Shown here: positions 8,742-17,731 of the stretch, in pieces
How the letters are laid out: every line of letters starts with the position of its first letter
Position numbering within the stretch: position 1 is the stretch's first letter
DNA from: Hydrocarboniphaga daqingensis
GTDB lineage: Bacteria; Pseudomonadota; Gammaproteobacteria; Nevskiales; Nevskiaceae
Assembly (NCBI RefSeq): GCF_900129825.1
Contig: NZ_FQWZ01000003.1
Span: 426,353 to 490,352, forward strand
Reading direction: 5' to 3'
Length of the DNA: 64,000 nt
Notes under the pieces: model-generated
Told to the model about the DNA's origin: nothing
Databases searched by the model: none
The model's input: only the letters and a program-made list of their open reading frames with translations
Made by a program: the position numbers and the translations under genes

Positions 8742-9509
8742 CTATTGCATCAAGAGCTTCAGTGTCTCTGGCGCGACGGGAAACAGGCGGGTCAAGCGAT
8801 TCAATGCGTCGTAGTCCGGTGCAAGAAAGTGCCGGAGATTGCGCCGAGCCGTACCACTGAGGGCGGATTTCTCCGCATTGGACCCGGCCCTGTTGTCATG
8901 GATGCGCTTGACTTGCTTGACGCCCAATACGCGCTCGACGTCTGCATCCAAAAGTTCTGTGGCCATAACGGCGAATACTTGCTTTCTACGAATCGCTGTT
9001 AGCAGGTCACTCAAGTAGAACGAGATGCTCTCTCGCAAATGGTGAATCTTTAAAAAATCCTCGGCAACCGAGGGCACCAGTACTCCGTTTTTGTACAGCG
9101 CTTCCGCCAGAGCATTAAGGCTGCGGTACTTCGTCAATACCGAGTATTCACCGGGGAACCGATCCTTCTGCTCGCCATCCGCTACGACCAGTTTCAGCCG
9201 CCAATTGAAGGCTGAAACAACGCGGTCGATCGGATTTCGCACTACGATCAGATAGTCTGCGTCGTGACTGATCGGAGGGGTCGCGACGTGCACTTTGCGG
9301 ATCGACGGATATCGCTTGGCAACGGGCGCGCTTCGCTGGATTGCGTCCCAAAGGGACGTGCCGCCGCACTTGCCGATGTGGATGTAAATCAGTTCGCCGG
9401 AGGGCGATGATTGCTCTCTTTTACGTACTCGGGATGACGTAGAGGGCTTGGTTTTGGCTGTCGGAATTGCCGTCGCCTTGCGCGTTTCCACCAATGACAT
9501 TCCTGGCAT
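8742..9509 (-). CDS. Sulfotransferase family protein
   Basis: The product has 255 residues. After a Lys/Ser/Thr-rich leader of ~38 residues comes 'IYIHIGKCGGTSLWDAI', the PAPS P-loop, then 'DYLIVVRNPIDRVVSAFNWR', the Arg/Ser 3'-phosphate-binding segment typical of the carbohydrate (type 2) sulfotransferase group. The start could be either of two Met codons (residues 1 and 4). It is in a - strand run with two other sulfotransferase genes. The low-complexity N terminus is not a signal peptide, so a cytoplasmic or membrane-associated enzyme acting on a lipid-linked or nascent glycan is likely. Confidence 0.78.
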   Translation of the reverse strand: MPGMSLVETRKATAIPTAKTKPSTSSRVRKREQSSPSGELIYIHIGKCGGTSLWDAIQRSAPVAKRYPSIRKVHVATPPISHDADYLIVVRNPIDRVVSAFNWRLKLVVADGEQKDRFPGEYSVLTKYRSLNALAEALYKNGVLVPSVAEDFLKIHHLRESISFYLSDLLTAIRRKQVFAVMATELLDADVERVLGVKQVKRIHDNRAGSNAEKSALSGTARRNLRHFLAPDYDALNRLTRLFPVAPETLKLLMQ

Positions 9510-9681
9510 CTGAGATTGATTCGGTCGGCGCGGCCAGCCCAGTGAGGACCAACAACCAAGTCACGTAAACCCGCGTGAGGTCGTTGTCACCGATGAGCCA
9601 TCATCGGGCTAAACGCCGTGTTCGGTCATATCATCCCTCATTTTGCATTCAGGTTGGTATCGGCGGGAAGGCGAATTGCAC

Positions 9682-9705
9682 GATGACGCCCCTCGGGGCG
9701 TCATC
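9682..9705. terminator. Strong GC-rich hairpin, possible terminator
   Basis: Perfect 11-base arms GATGACGCCCC and GGGGCGTCATC are separated by two bases. The hairpin lies 49 bases beyond the stop of the - strand sulfotransferase gene 9754-10470. No U tract follows on either strand, so it may act with Rho or merely stabilise an mRNA 3' end. Confidence 0.45.
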
Positions 9706-9753
9706 ATTAACGTCGCGCTCCTGTAACAGCAGTTGCCGGGCCGCTCCGAGCGG

Positions 9754-10470
9754 TCAGTAGGAAAACGCTTTCAGATCCACTTGATGCAAATCTTCGATGA
9801 ACTGATGATCTTTGGCGGGGATATCGCTGCTCTTGATCAACGTCGCCTTGCTTTCATTGGCGCGGGGCAGCGCGAAGGCGCTACCAAGGCCCAGCAAGTC
9901 CGCCACCTTGGGTTCCCAAGTACGAACCTCTTCGAGCTTCCAGACGTGTTGAACTAGCGATCCATCGGCCCGTTGGATGCGACCGAGCTGTGGACGGAAG
10001 GCAATTTCCTTTTCCAGATGCGGCGACCGGATAAAATCTGAAAAGTCGCTTGATTCAATAAAGGCCCGCGAAGCAGGCCATTCAAGAACAGGAAACCGCT
10101 TGGCGTGCCTCCGGAAGCCTTTGCGCACGTCTGCCAGTGATAGCGAGTTTTTATTGGCCCATTCCTGAATGATCGAGCCGACAAAATTGAAGAGCGATAC
10201 AGCTCGATTGACAGGGTGCCTCACCATTGTGCAGGTCACATACGAATCAACGAGCTCTATGCCGCAGGCCGTTTCGACGTCACGAATCGAATAGTGCTTC
10301 CCCAGCTTAAAACGGGAATTGTAGTATTTATTGACTCGCTCCCCATGCTCAGTGCTGCCGAGAATGAGATCATTCCATGCCATATAAGGCTCCATGCCCA
10401 ACTCGAAGCTGGAGCCGCCCGTTTTGTGAATATGGATAAATATGAATTTTTTTGAGTTACAAATAATCAT
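9754..10470 (-). CDS. Sulfotransferase family protein
   Basis: The 238-residue enzyme has the P-loop 'FIFIHIHKTGGSSFELGM' at residues 9-26 and the second PAPS-binding block 'VTCTMVRHPVNRAVSLFNFV'. These are the hallmarks of the carbohydrate sulfotransferase family (HIxKTGGSS / RxPxxRxxS). Length is normal for a single-domain enzyme. A conserved 'VWKLEEVRTWEPKVADLLGL' near the C terminus matches the place where related enzymes read 'yE.l..d....l..lLGl'. The 5' end of the gene is AT-rich relative to its neighbours. The acceptor sugar is unknown. Confidence 0.82.
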   Translation of the reverse strand: MIICNSKKFIFIHIHKTGGSSFELGMEPYMAWNDLILGSTEHGERVNKYYNSRFKLGKHYSIRDVETACGIELVDSYVTCTMVRHPVNRAVSLFNFVGSIIQEWANKNSLSLADVRKGFRRHAKRFPVLEWPASRAFIESSDFSDFIRSPHLEKEIAFRPQLGRIQRADGSLVQHVWKLEEVRTWEPKVADLLGLGSAFALPRANESKATLIKSSDIPAKDHQFIEDLHQVDLKAFSY

Positions 10471-10593
10471 TAATATTCCAGTGCCGCAATGATTCTTATA
10501 TAGGTGCTGACGCCAACAGGATTCGACTAGAGCCCTGGCCTTTATTGCGAATGCTGGGCCGTCAGCGGAGGTTGGATTGCCGCCAAGCAGCGA

Positions 10594-11676
10594 TCAAGCC
10601 GATACTTTTGTACTGCACAGGCTTTCCGTCGGACGCAACCGTGACTTGTCGACGAGCGGTAACAGCAGTCGAGCGTAAGCCCGCACGAGTTCGTCCTCCA
10701 TGCCCCAGGTCATCGCGTTGGGCCGTTGCGTCGATTGCAGCGGTGCCGGCTTTGCGAACGGGTGACTGGAACGTCCTAGAAACTCGTTTGCGAACTTGAT
10801 GTTGGAAGCAGAAAACCGCTCATAGATCGGCAGCGGGTCGATGATGCGACGAGCCAGTTTGCTGTCGTCCCTTAACGCGTCGATCTCATAGATCATCTTC
10901 CAGCGCTGATCGTTAATTGTGCCATCGGCGAGGTAGCGACGATGGACGCTATTGACGGCTCTGGCGAGGATCACCTGTGTCTGCGTGAACTTCTCGTTGG
11001 CCGATTTGACCGAAGGGTCGAAAGTATCGAACGAGAGCCCGGGTGAAACGCGCTCAAGGAAATCCCGCCGGAGATCGCCGCCGGAAAATTCAGACCGGTT
11101 GTATAGGACTGCCTTAATCGCGTTGCGGCCAAATACCTTGGCCCACCGGACGGCCAAGGTGTAATAGTTATAGTAAGGGTCCGACGGCGTGAGATCGCGC
11201 TGAAAACCTTCGATGGCTCCCCAGTAGCCTGATCGCAATTCGGTACTGTACAAGCTATCGCGGACCGCAGACTGTTCACGGAAATAGCCCACGATTTCCA
11301 CGCGGCTGAAAATGCTCTTCAGGTAGGCGCCAAACTTTTCGATTTCGCCAAGCGTGCGGAGTCGGCTGTGAAAATGCTCCGACGTAATGACAAAGCAGTC
11401 GTGATTGACCGATTTGGTTGCAACCTCAGCGGAAAAGTCTTGGAGCAGGTTGGTGAAATACTGGCTGCGCCGGGTTGGATTCGATAGCTGACGGTCCAGA
11501 AAATAATCATCCGGAGCCGTTTGAAAGTAGGCACAAAGCTTTCGGTTTTCGGGCTTGTCCAAGCAGTCGCTGAGCGCGATGCCATGCTCCGAGAGGGCGG
11601 CCTGATTCTGATAAAGCCAGCGCTGAAGGAGTGTTGTGCCGGTCTTTTCACACCCGATATGAACGACGCACCGCAT
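10594..11676 (-). CDS. Sulfotransferase-like protein
   Basis: The 360-residue protein starts 'MRCVVHIGCEKTGTTLLQRW', a PAPS-binding P-loop at the N terminus. The block 'VEIVGYFREQSAVRDSLYST' has the Arg and Ser of the 3'-phosphate-binding site. It resembles the HIG-x-x-KTG subgroup represented by the two + strand genes at 2575-5118 more than the HIPKTAGSS subgroup at 30,792-33,495. The start at 11676 is preferred because the fold begins there; an ATG at 11742 would add 22 residues. It is divergent from the secreted protein gene, with a 193-base shared upstream region. Confidence 0.75.
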   Translation of the reverse strand: MRCVVHIGCEKTGTTLLQRWLYQNQAALSEHGIALSDCLDKPENRKLCAYFQTAPDDYFLDRQLSNPTRRSQYFTNLLQDFSAEVATKSVNHDCFVITSEHFHSRLRTLGEIEKFGAYLKSIFSRVEIVGYFREQSAVRDSLYSTELRSGYWGAIEGFQRDLTPSDPYYNYYTLAVRWAKVFGRNAIKAVLYNRSEFSGGDLRRDFLERVSPGLSFDTFDPSVKSANEKFTQTQVILARAVNSVHRRYLADGTINDQRWKMIYEIDALRDDSKLARRIIDPLPIYERFSASNIKFANEFLGRSSHPFAKPAPLQSTQRPNAMTWGMEDELVRAYARLLLPLVDKSRLRPTESLCSTKVSA

Positions 11677-11869
11677 CAAGGGCCCCAGAAAGCAGAATCT
11701 TCTAAGCTTATCAAGGATCGTGCGACGACGATCCTCCGGCAACGCGGGTGCTGCGCCGCGTTTGGAGGGCTGTCATGGCGCGTGTGCTACCCACTGCAGA
11801 CGGTAGTTCTGCAGGTGTCGGTATCGGCACGGCTTCGTCGCCGCGCTCAAACGTCAAATAAGGATCACG

Positions 11870-13126
11870 GTGAACTTCCCAGTTAACGCATGGCGCGTCC
11901 TCGGTATCGCGACCCTGGCATTGCTTTCGCCGTCATCGCCGGCGGGGTCGGGTCCGGCACCGATGATTGGTGACCGGCTGGTCATCGACGGCGTATCCGC
12001 GCCGCTGATGACCAACGCGCAGCGCCGCGCTGCTGGCATTCGCAACGGGCCCGATAGCATCGTCGATGTTTGGCGGTCCGAGCCGGGGCGGCTACAGCTG
12101 ATCTTTTCCGGATCGCACTTGGAGCAGGGGCGCGGCACCATGGTCGTGCGGGTCGGGCCCGATCTGAAGATCGACCTCGCCGCGCCACGCGCCACCGTGG
12201 TGCTGCAGGCAGACCGCCGCAGTCCTGGTTTTGACTATGACTACGCTGGCGGCGGGGATGTGTTCACCTGCCCGGGGGCAAACGGCAAGACGCTGTACTT
12301 CTACCATGGTGAAAACCACACCGACCCCACAGGTCGGTACATCCGCGGGCCCAAGAATGGCTGGACTGGTATCGGAATGGCGACGTGGAATGCCCGTGCC
12401 GGCCGCTTCGCCAAAGACGGCCAGATCATCGGCATGGCGGTCGACAACACATGGCGCAAGGACAAAAACGGCCGCTACAAGACCTTGCAGGGCCCGCCGA
12501 TCAGCGGCAATCCGAATGTCGTGCCGGATCGCAGTGGCGAGTACCTGTACCTGTACTACACCGACCGCACCGACGATCCCGCGTACGAAGCCAAAGGCCA
12601 AGACTGCGACAAGCGCGCATGCACCGCCGTCGCCCGCGCCGCCGTGAGCCAGGTTTGCAGCGCGGCCGGAACCGGCAGTCCGGCGCCGTGGTTCAAGTAT
12701 TACAAGGGCGCGTTCACCCAGCCCGGCTTGCTCGGATCCGGCTCCAAGGCCGTGGGTAAGACAGCCGGGTCAGCGGGCGTGGGCGGGCGCTACACGCCAA
12801 TCGTCGACCGGTTTGAGAATCGCGGCGAAACGACGCCCAACGTGACGTGGCTGCCTCGGCAGGACCTCTACGTGATGACCGCACTGCGACGGCCTGAGCG
12901 TGACATCGCCGTGCGCTATTCCCGCGACCTGCTTGCCTGGACGGACCCCGAAGTGCTGATCGGGCCGGCCCCCAAGGGCTACACCAACAAGTATCCCCGT
13001 CTGAACGTGATTGCGGGCGCCGATGGGGCCGAGCGCTACATGATGTTGTGGACCGTCAAAGCCGAGGCGAGCTGGGAGGACGCGGAGTTGCGCGGGCAGG
13101 CGGTTCGCTTCGCGTCACGTCGCTAG
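11870..13126 (+). CDS. Secreted protein of unknown function, possible beta-propeller
   Basis: The 418-residue product has a likely Sec signal peptide (a hydrophobic run about residues 9-24, Pro/Ala/Gly-rich cleavage region). The mature part is rich in Tyr, Trp and Gly with recurring aromatic-Asp strands such as 'YFYHGENHTDPTGRY', 'YLYLYYTDRTDDPAYEAKG' and 'RDLLAWTDPEVLIGPAP'. These suggest a multi-bladed propeller of the kind seen in glycoside hydrolase families 32/43 or in sialidase-like proteins, but no catalytic set can be assigned. Several Cys residues (CDKRAC, SQVC) could form disulfides in the periplasm. The start is a GTG at 11870 preceded by AAGGA. Glycan binding or trimming is an inference from location. 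Confidence 0.6.
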   Translation: MNFPVNAWRVLGIATLALLSPSSPAGSGPAPMIGDRLVIDGVSAPLMTNAQRRAAGIRNGPDSIVDVWRSEPGRLQLIFSGSHLEQGRGTMVVRVGPDLKIDLAAPRATVVLQADRRSPGFDYDYAGGGDVFTCPGANGKTLYFYHGENHTDPTGRYIRGPKNGWTGIGMATWNARAGRFAKDGQIIGMAVDNTWRKDKNGRYKTLQGPPISGNPNVVPDRSGEYLYLYYTDRTDDPAYEAKGQDCDKRACTAVARAAVSQVCSAAGTGSPAPWFKYYKGAFTQPGLLGSGSKAVGKTAGSAGVGGRYTPIVDRFENRGETTPNVTWLPRQDLYVMTALRRPERDIAVRYSRDLLAWTDPEVLIGPAPKGYTNKYPRLNVIAGADGAERYMMLWTVKAEASWEDAELRGQAVRFASRR

Positions 13127-13428
13127 CGGTCAATGGCGCAGCGGCCGCCTTCAAAGGGGTCTCGACAGATGAAGCATTGCCGGCGGCTGTTGCCGAGATG
13201 CCGCCGCAAGTCTGTTTCTACAACACTGCACCGAGCGAGTGCCGTGTCGGCATTGCGCGGCGCCGAACACCGCGACGTGACGCGCGCAATGGCCGGCGCG
13301 GTACGCTTGCGCAGCGCAACCGGGGGCGCCGGCGAGTTAACGTCAGCATGGCATGGCGCCTCGCACCGGCTGAATCGACGGCCGCACCACCTTGGCGCCG
13401 ACCGCACTGCATGATCGAGACTGCTTGA
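13127..13428. other. Intergenic region, no gene recognised
   Basis: These 302 bases lie between two + strand genes. Open frames are present on both strands, as expected for high GC, but none has a convincing start or recognisable product. No strong promoter or hairpin was seen. Confidence 0.4.
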
Positions 13429-16400
13429 GTGGATGACTTTGCTGAACAAACGGCGCTGGCGCGTTCTGCTCTGCAGCGGGCGGCGTTTGAAGAAACCATC
13501 GAACGCGCTGAGCGCCTGCTTCTTTTGCGGCCTGCCGCCGCGCGGCTGCATCAACTATTGAGCGTTGCGAAGGCGGCACTCGGTCGGGGGTCGGCCGTGC
13601 CGGCGACCGACGACGCCTCTCCGCTGGTCAAAGCGGCATTGCGCGCTGCATTGCGCGCGCAGCCCGCCGATCACGCCGTCTGCCAGCGTCTGCTGGCCTG
13701 TGTGCCCAACGACGACACAGAGCGTCCGGCGCTGGAACAGCGCGTCGTGATGCTGCTGGGCGTGATCGATCCAGAAGCAGTCATGCCGGCGCCCCCCGCG
13801 ACCACGTCGCGTGCTGTCGCCCCGGCATCCGAAACACCGCTGCCAACGGTCGTCGACTGGGACGCCGTCGATATGCCGACGCTGGCCGCTATCGCCGAGC
13901 GTTTGACGGATGAGGCGTGGCAGCGCATGACGCGGCTGCCGCGACAATTGCCGCCATTGAAGCGCTTCTGTCGACGCGCGATGCTCGAAGGCCAGCCCAT
14001 AGCCGCTGCGCGCGCTGCTGCGGCGTTGGCCCAGACCGGCTGGCAGCAGCCTGTCATCGCGTCGGCCATCCAGCGAGACCTGATCGGCCGCGCCAATCTG
14101 GAAGAGGCCGAGCGCTTCGTCGAGCGGGCGCCGATTGATCAGCACGGCCGTAGCCTGCTGCGAGCGCGCTGGCTCGTTGCGGTTGGCCAGTACGAACAGG
14201 CCGCCGATATTGCGCGCTCGATACCGGCGCCTGCGTACCACGACCTTGATGTTCCGCGACAGATGTACCGCAGTCTCCGTAGTCAGCGTCGCTACGCGCT
14301 GGCGGTGGACTTCGGCCTCGACCACATTCGGCCGCCGAATGCGGCGCCGCCAACGCTGGCCTATGACGTGGCGATGGCCGCATGCATGGCCGGCTCCCCG
14401 AGTAAAACCGAAGACGCCTTGCGCTGGGCGCTTGCTCATGCCGATGCCGTGATGGGCACCGACGACGAGGTCGACGATTGGTTTGCGCTGTACAAGTTCC
14501 GGCTCCGCTGTTTTGACGTGGCGGCCGCGGCCGCGATCATCGAGCGTGTCGCCTCACGCGTGGACAACACGGCCTCAATCGAAGCCGAGCGCGCTCATCT
14601 GGCCATTGTCGCCAACGAGTTGGCGAGTCTGATGCCGCTGATTGATGGCGCCCGACGGCGCTTGCGCGACTTTGCTGACGGTCGCGTTGCCAGCTTGGGG
14701 CAGGTGGACACGCCTGTTGATCTGCTGATGCACATGCCCGGGCGGTGGATGACCACCGACCCCCGGTTGGACCGAGAAGGCGCCGACGTCCGTCCGCCAT
14801 TCTTCGAGGTGCTGCGGCGGGTGCAGGCGGAGGGCTTCTCGATTCAGCTGGTGCCGCAGATCGGTACCAATGAGTTTGTCGTGACCGATCAGGGCGATCA
14901 CCTGACGGTGGCCTACCACGCCATCAGCGACAAGCCTCGCTTGGTCAGCATCAAGGAGGCGGATCTGCCCCACCTGGCCTACTTTGACGGCAAGGGCTAT
15001 TCGGGATGGTCGGAGCTGACGTTCCGCCACGATGTGCGTGAACAGCTGCAGACGCTGGATGGTGACGATGTCGAGCGCTTCTTTGCCGGCGAGCGCGCGA
15101 CGGTGCTCGCGGGCAACGTATCCAAGTACGCCCAGCGCGATCTGGGCGCGCCACTGTCGTTGCCCGATCGCTACGTGTTTGTCGCCTTGCAGACCAGCGT
15201 CGACCACGTGCAGACCCTAGCGCATGTGCCGATGCTGACGATGCTCGACTGGGCCGTTGAGCGCTTTCGTGGCACCGATATCCGCGTTGTGGTCAAACGT
15301 CATCCGCGCTGCAAGTCGGCTCGCGTGGTGCATCGCATGCGCGAGCTCGCGGCGCGCGGCGAGATCCTGATCAGCGATGCGTCGATCCATCAACTGATCG
15401 AGCCGGCGCTGGCCGTGTTCACCGTCAACTCCGGCGTGGGCTCGGAGGCGCTGCTGCATCTCAAGCCGGTGTACCTGTTTGGCCGCGCGGACTACCGCCA
15501 TGTGTGTCACGAGATCCACCGCTACGAGCAGCTAGTCGAGCTGTCCAGCCCATTACGAGCGCCGGTTGATGACGACACGATCAAGCGCTTCCTGTACTGG
15601 ATGCGCCGCCACGTGTTGGTCAACGTGCGCGATCGGCAGAGCTTGTCGGCAGCGATCGAGCGTCGCGTGTTGGCGCCATTGAGGGCGGCGCGCGCCACGG
15701 CGCCGTCGGGCGCCGCAGAGTCGCGCCCTGCTGATCGCTCGCTGCTGCCGTCTGCCCTCGGTTCGCAATCCACCGTGGTGGTCGAGTGGTCGGTCGAGCC
15801 GGTGCAGGGAGCGCCTTCGGCAGCGGTTGGATCAACGTTAAGCGGCTGCGTCCGGTGCGTTGCAACGACCGTCAGCGCCGCCGAGTTGTGGGTTAACGGC
15901 AAGGTGCTGGCAAGAGCCAGGGTCGAAGGTGACGGCCACTTTGCATTAACGCTTGCGGGTGCGGCGCCGGTTGCCTATCTGTGGCTGGTGTGCGCGGACG
16001 CGGCGACCCCGGCCAACCTGTTCGTCGCTCGCATCGATCGGCGCCTGCCCGCGGCTGCCGACACCCCGCGCAAGTCGGCAGCGGAGCCGCAACTGGCAGC
16101 CTTAGGGCAGTGGAATCCATCGACCCCGTGGCGCCAACGCGCCGACGCTGAACTGAGGGCGGGTGGGGCGTTGATCATCAACGGCCGTCCTTTGGCAGGC
16201 CCAATGGCAGTGCTACCTGCAACCCTGCACCTGCGAGATCAGCCCGTCGACCTATGGCTGGACGTGATCGATGCGGCTGGACGCTCCGTGCTGGAACAGC
16301 GTCTGCTGAACGATCCTCACGGCATCTTCCGCGCGGCCGGCGTTGCGTTGGGCACCAGCAGCACGCTGCAGGTTGATCTGCTCGACGGGCAGCGTCATCG

Positions 16401-17700
16401 ATTGGAGCGGGCCGAACTCGTCCTGCAGAACGCGACATGGCAACTACGCGGACAGGCTTACTCGCCATCAGCGCCGCTATGGGTGCGGCTGGATGCCGCC
16501 GCCCACATCGCGCCGCTCGCCGGTGGCCCGCCGCCATCGGCAAAGATGGGGCATCACGTCAAAAGCCCGGTCGTGGTGGACGACAGCGCCCGCCAGCTTT
16601 GCTACCCGCCGAGCCCCGTCGTGCTGGCCGTCCCGCCGCGCAGGACGCTGCCCGCTAGTCGGCGCATCTTCGTGTTGACACACAAGCGCACGCCGACGGA
16701 AGCGCTCTACGTCACCGCACCGCTCGAAGCGCTGGCTTCCGACGGTAGCGGCATCAAGGTCCGCCGGTTCGATGTGTCCCAGACCGGTGCCTTGCAGCGC
16801 TGGCTGCAACATGCGCCGCGCGCCAGCGACGCGATCGTTGTGGTCCGCTACCTGCCTGCCGAGTGGCTTGCGGCACTGCTAGCGCTGCCACAGCGCCCCC
16901 GGCTCGTGTATTTGATCGACGACGACCTTCCGGCGGCCGCCGATGCGGTGGGCCTGCCACCCAGTTACCGGCAGCGGATGGTCGAGTCCGCGCGTTTTGA
17001 CTTCGCGCTGATGCTGAGTGCCTGCGACCACTTGCTGGTGACGTCGCCGGGCTTGATGCGCCGTTACCGGTCGCCCAAAACCCAGTTAATCGAGCCGTGT
17101 TTACTGCGGCGGCCGGCCAGCTTTGCGCATCACACGCTGGCCGGGTCCGTACGGCTGGCGTATCACGCCACCGCGTCACACGCCGATGACGCCGCCTTCA
17201 TTGCCCCGGTGTTAATGCGCCTGGTTCAAGCTGTCGATGACCTGCATCTAGATGTGATCGTGTCCGACCGGGGTGCCGGCTTCGTGGCGGACCACCCGCG
17301 GGTGCGCCTGCACAAGCAACTCAACTGGCCGGACTACATCGAGCATGCTCAAGCCCACCCGGCTCACGCGGCCGTGGTGCCGCTGCTGCCCGGCCCGTAC
17401 AACGACAGCCGCTCGATCGTCAAAGTTCTGGACTGCGCGTCGCTCGGCGCTGCGCCCGTGCTATCGGCTGTCGAGCCGTATGACACCTGCGTCCAGCACG
17501 GCATCAGCGGCCTGATGGTGCCCAACAGGGCCGATGCGTGGTTCGACTCCTTAAGTACGTTAGTCGCCGACCCAGCCCGGATGCTGGAGCTCGCTCAAGC
17601 CAACCTTGAGCGTATTGACGCGAGGCGGATGTTGGATGTGAACCAAGCGCTGTGGCGCCAGTTGTTGGCGCATGGCGCACCTGAGCGTGATGCCGCCTGA
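13429..17700 (+). CDS. Giant multidomain protein: capsule-synthesis (KpsC/LpsZ-like) domain fused to a GT-B glycosyltransferase
   Basis: The protein has 1423 residues. Residues 1-~430 are Ala/Leu/Arg-rich helical repeats (TPR-like). Residues ~450-770 look like a capsule-synthesis domain: 'RVVVKRHPRCKSARVVHRM' (~622) and 'FTVNSGVGSEALLHLKPVYL' (~663) match the conserved His-Pro and S-x-x-G-x-E-A-L blocks of KpsC/LpsZ enzymes. Residues ~780-1040 are beta-rich with no name. Residues ~1075-1420 form a GT-B domain: 'IFVLTHKRTPTEALYV', 'LVYLIDDDLP' and 'PYNDSRSIVKVLDCASLGAA' (~1323), the donor-binding end. No signal peptide is seen. The GTG at 13429 has no clear ribosome site. Probably a cytoplasmic polysaccharide assembly enzyme. 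Confidence 0.7.
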   Translation: MDDFAEQTALARSALQRAAFEETIERAERLLLLRPAAARLHQLLSVAKAALGRGSAVPATDDASPLVKAALRAALRAQPADHAVCQRLLACVPNDDTERPALEQRVVMLLGVIDPEAVMPAPPATTSRAVAPASETPLPTVVDWDAVDMPTLAAIAERLTDEAWQRMTRLPRQLPPLKRFCRRAMLEGQPIAAARAAAALAQTGWQQPVIASAIQRDLIGRANLEEAERFVERAPIDQHGRSLLRARWLVAVGQYEQAADIARSIPAPAYHDLDVPRQMYRSLRSQRRYALAVDFGLDHIRPPNAAPPTLAYDVAMAACMAGSPSKTEDALRWALAHADAVMGTDDEVDDWFALYKFRLRCFDVAAAAAIIERVASRVDNTASIEAERAHLAIVANELASLMPLIDGARRRLRDFADGRVASLGQVDTPVDLLMHMPGRWMTTDPRLDREGADVRPPFFEVLRRVQAEGFSIQLVPQIGTNEFVVTDQGDHLTVAYHAISDKPRLVSIKEADLPHLAYFDGKGYSGWSELTFRHDVREQLQTLDGDDVERFFAGERATVLAGNVSKYAQRDLGAPLSLPDRYVFVALQTSVDHVQTLAHVPMLTMLDWAVERFRGTDIRVVVKRHPRCKSARVVHRMRELAARGEILISDASIHQLIEPALAVFTVNSGVGSEALLHLKPVYLFGRADYRHVCHEIHRYEQLVELSSPLRAPVDDDTIKRFLYWMRRHVLVNVRDRQSLSAAIERRVLAPLRAARATAPSGAAESRPADRSLLPSALGSQSTVVVEWSVEPVQGAPSAAVGSTLSGCVRCVATTVSAAELWVNGKVLARARVEGDGHFALTLAGAAPVAYLWLVCADAATPANLFVARIDRRLPAAADTPRKSAAEPQLAALGQWNPSTPWRQRADAELRAGGALIINGRPLAGPMAVLPATLHLRDQPVDLWLDVIDAAGRSVLEQRLLNDPHGIFRAAGVALGTSSTLQVDLLDGQRHRLERAELVLQNATWQLRGQAYSPSAPLWVRLDAAAHIAPLAGGPPPSAKMGHHVKSPVVVDDSARQLCYPPSPVVLAVPPRRTLPASRRIFVLTHKRTPTEALYVTAPLEALASDGSGIKVRRFDVSQTGALQRWLQHAPRASDAIVVVRYLPAEWLAALLALPQRPRLVYLIDDDLPAAADAVGLPPSYRQRMVESARFDFALMLSACDHLLVTSPGLMRRYRSPKTQLIEPCLLRRPASFAHHTLAGSVRLAYHATASHADDAAFIAPVLMRLVQAVDDLHLDVIVSDRGAGFVADHPRVRLHKQLNWPDYIEHAQAHPAHAAVVPLLPGPYNDSRSIVKVLDCASLGAAPVLSAVEPYDTCVQHGISGLMVPNRADAWFDSLSTLVADPARMLELAQANLERIDARRMLDVNQALWRQLLAHGAPERDAA

Positions 17701-17731
17701 GTCGCGACCAAAACATCAAAAGGAGTCATCC

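Noticed and set aside
14575-15207. A 210-residue - strand frame within the giant protein gene
   Set aside because: Antisense shadow with no domain; the + strand frame has convincing glycosyltransferase motifs.
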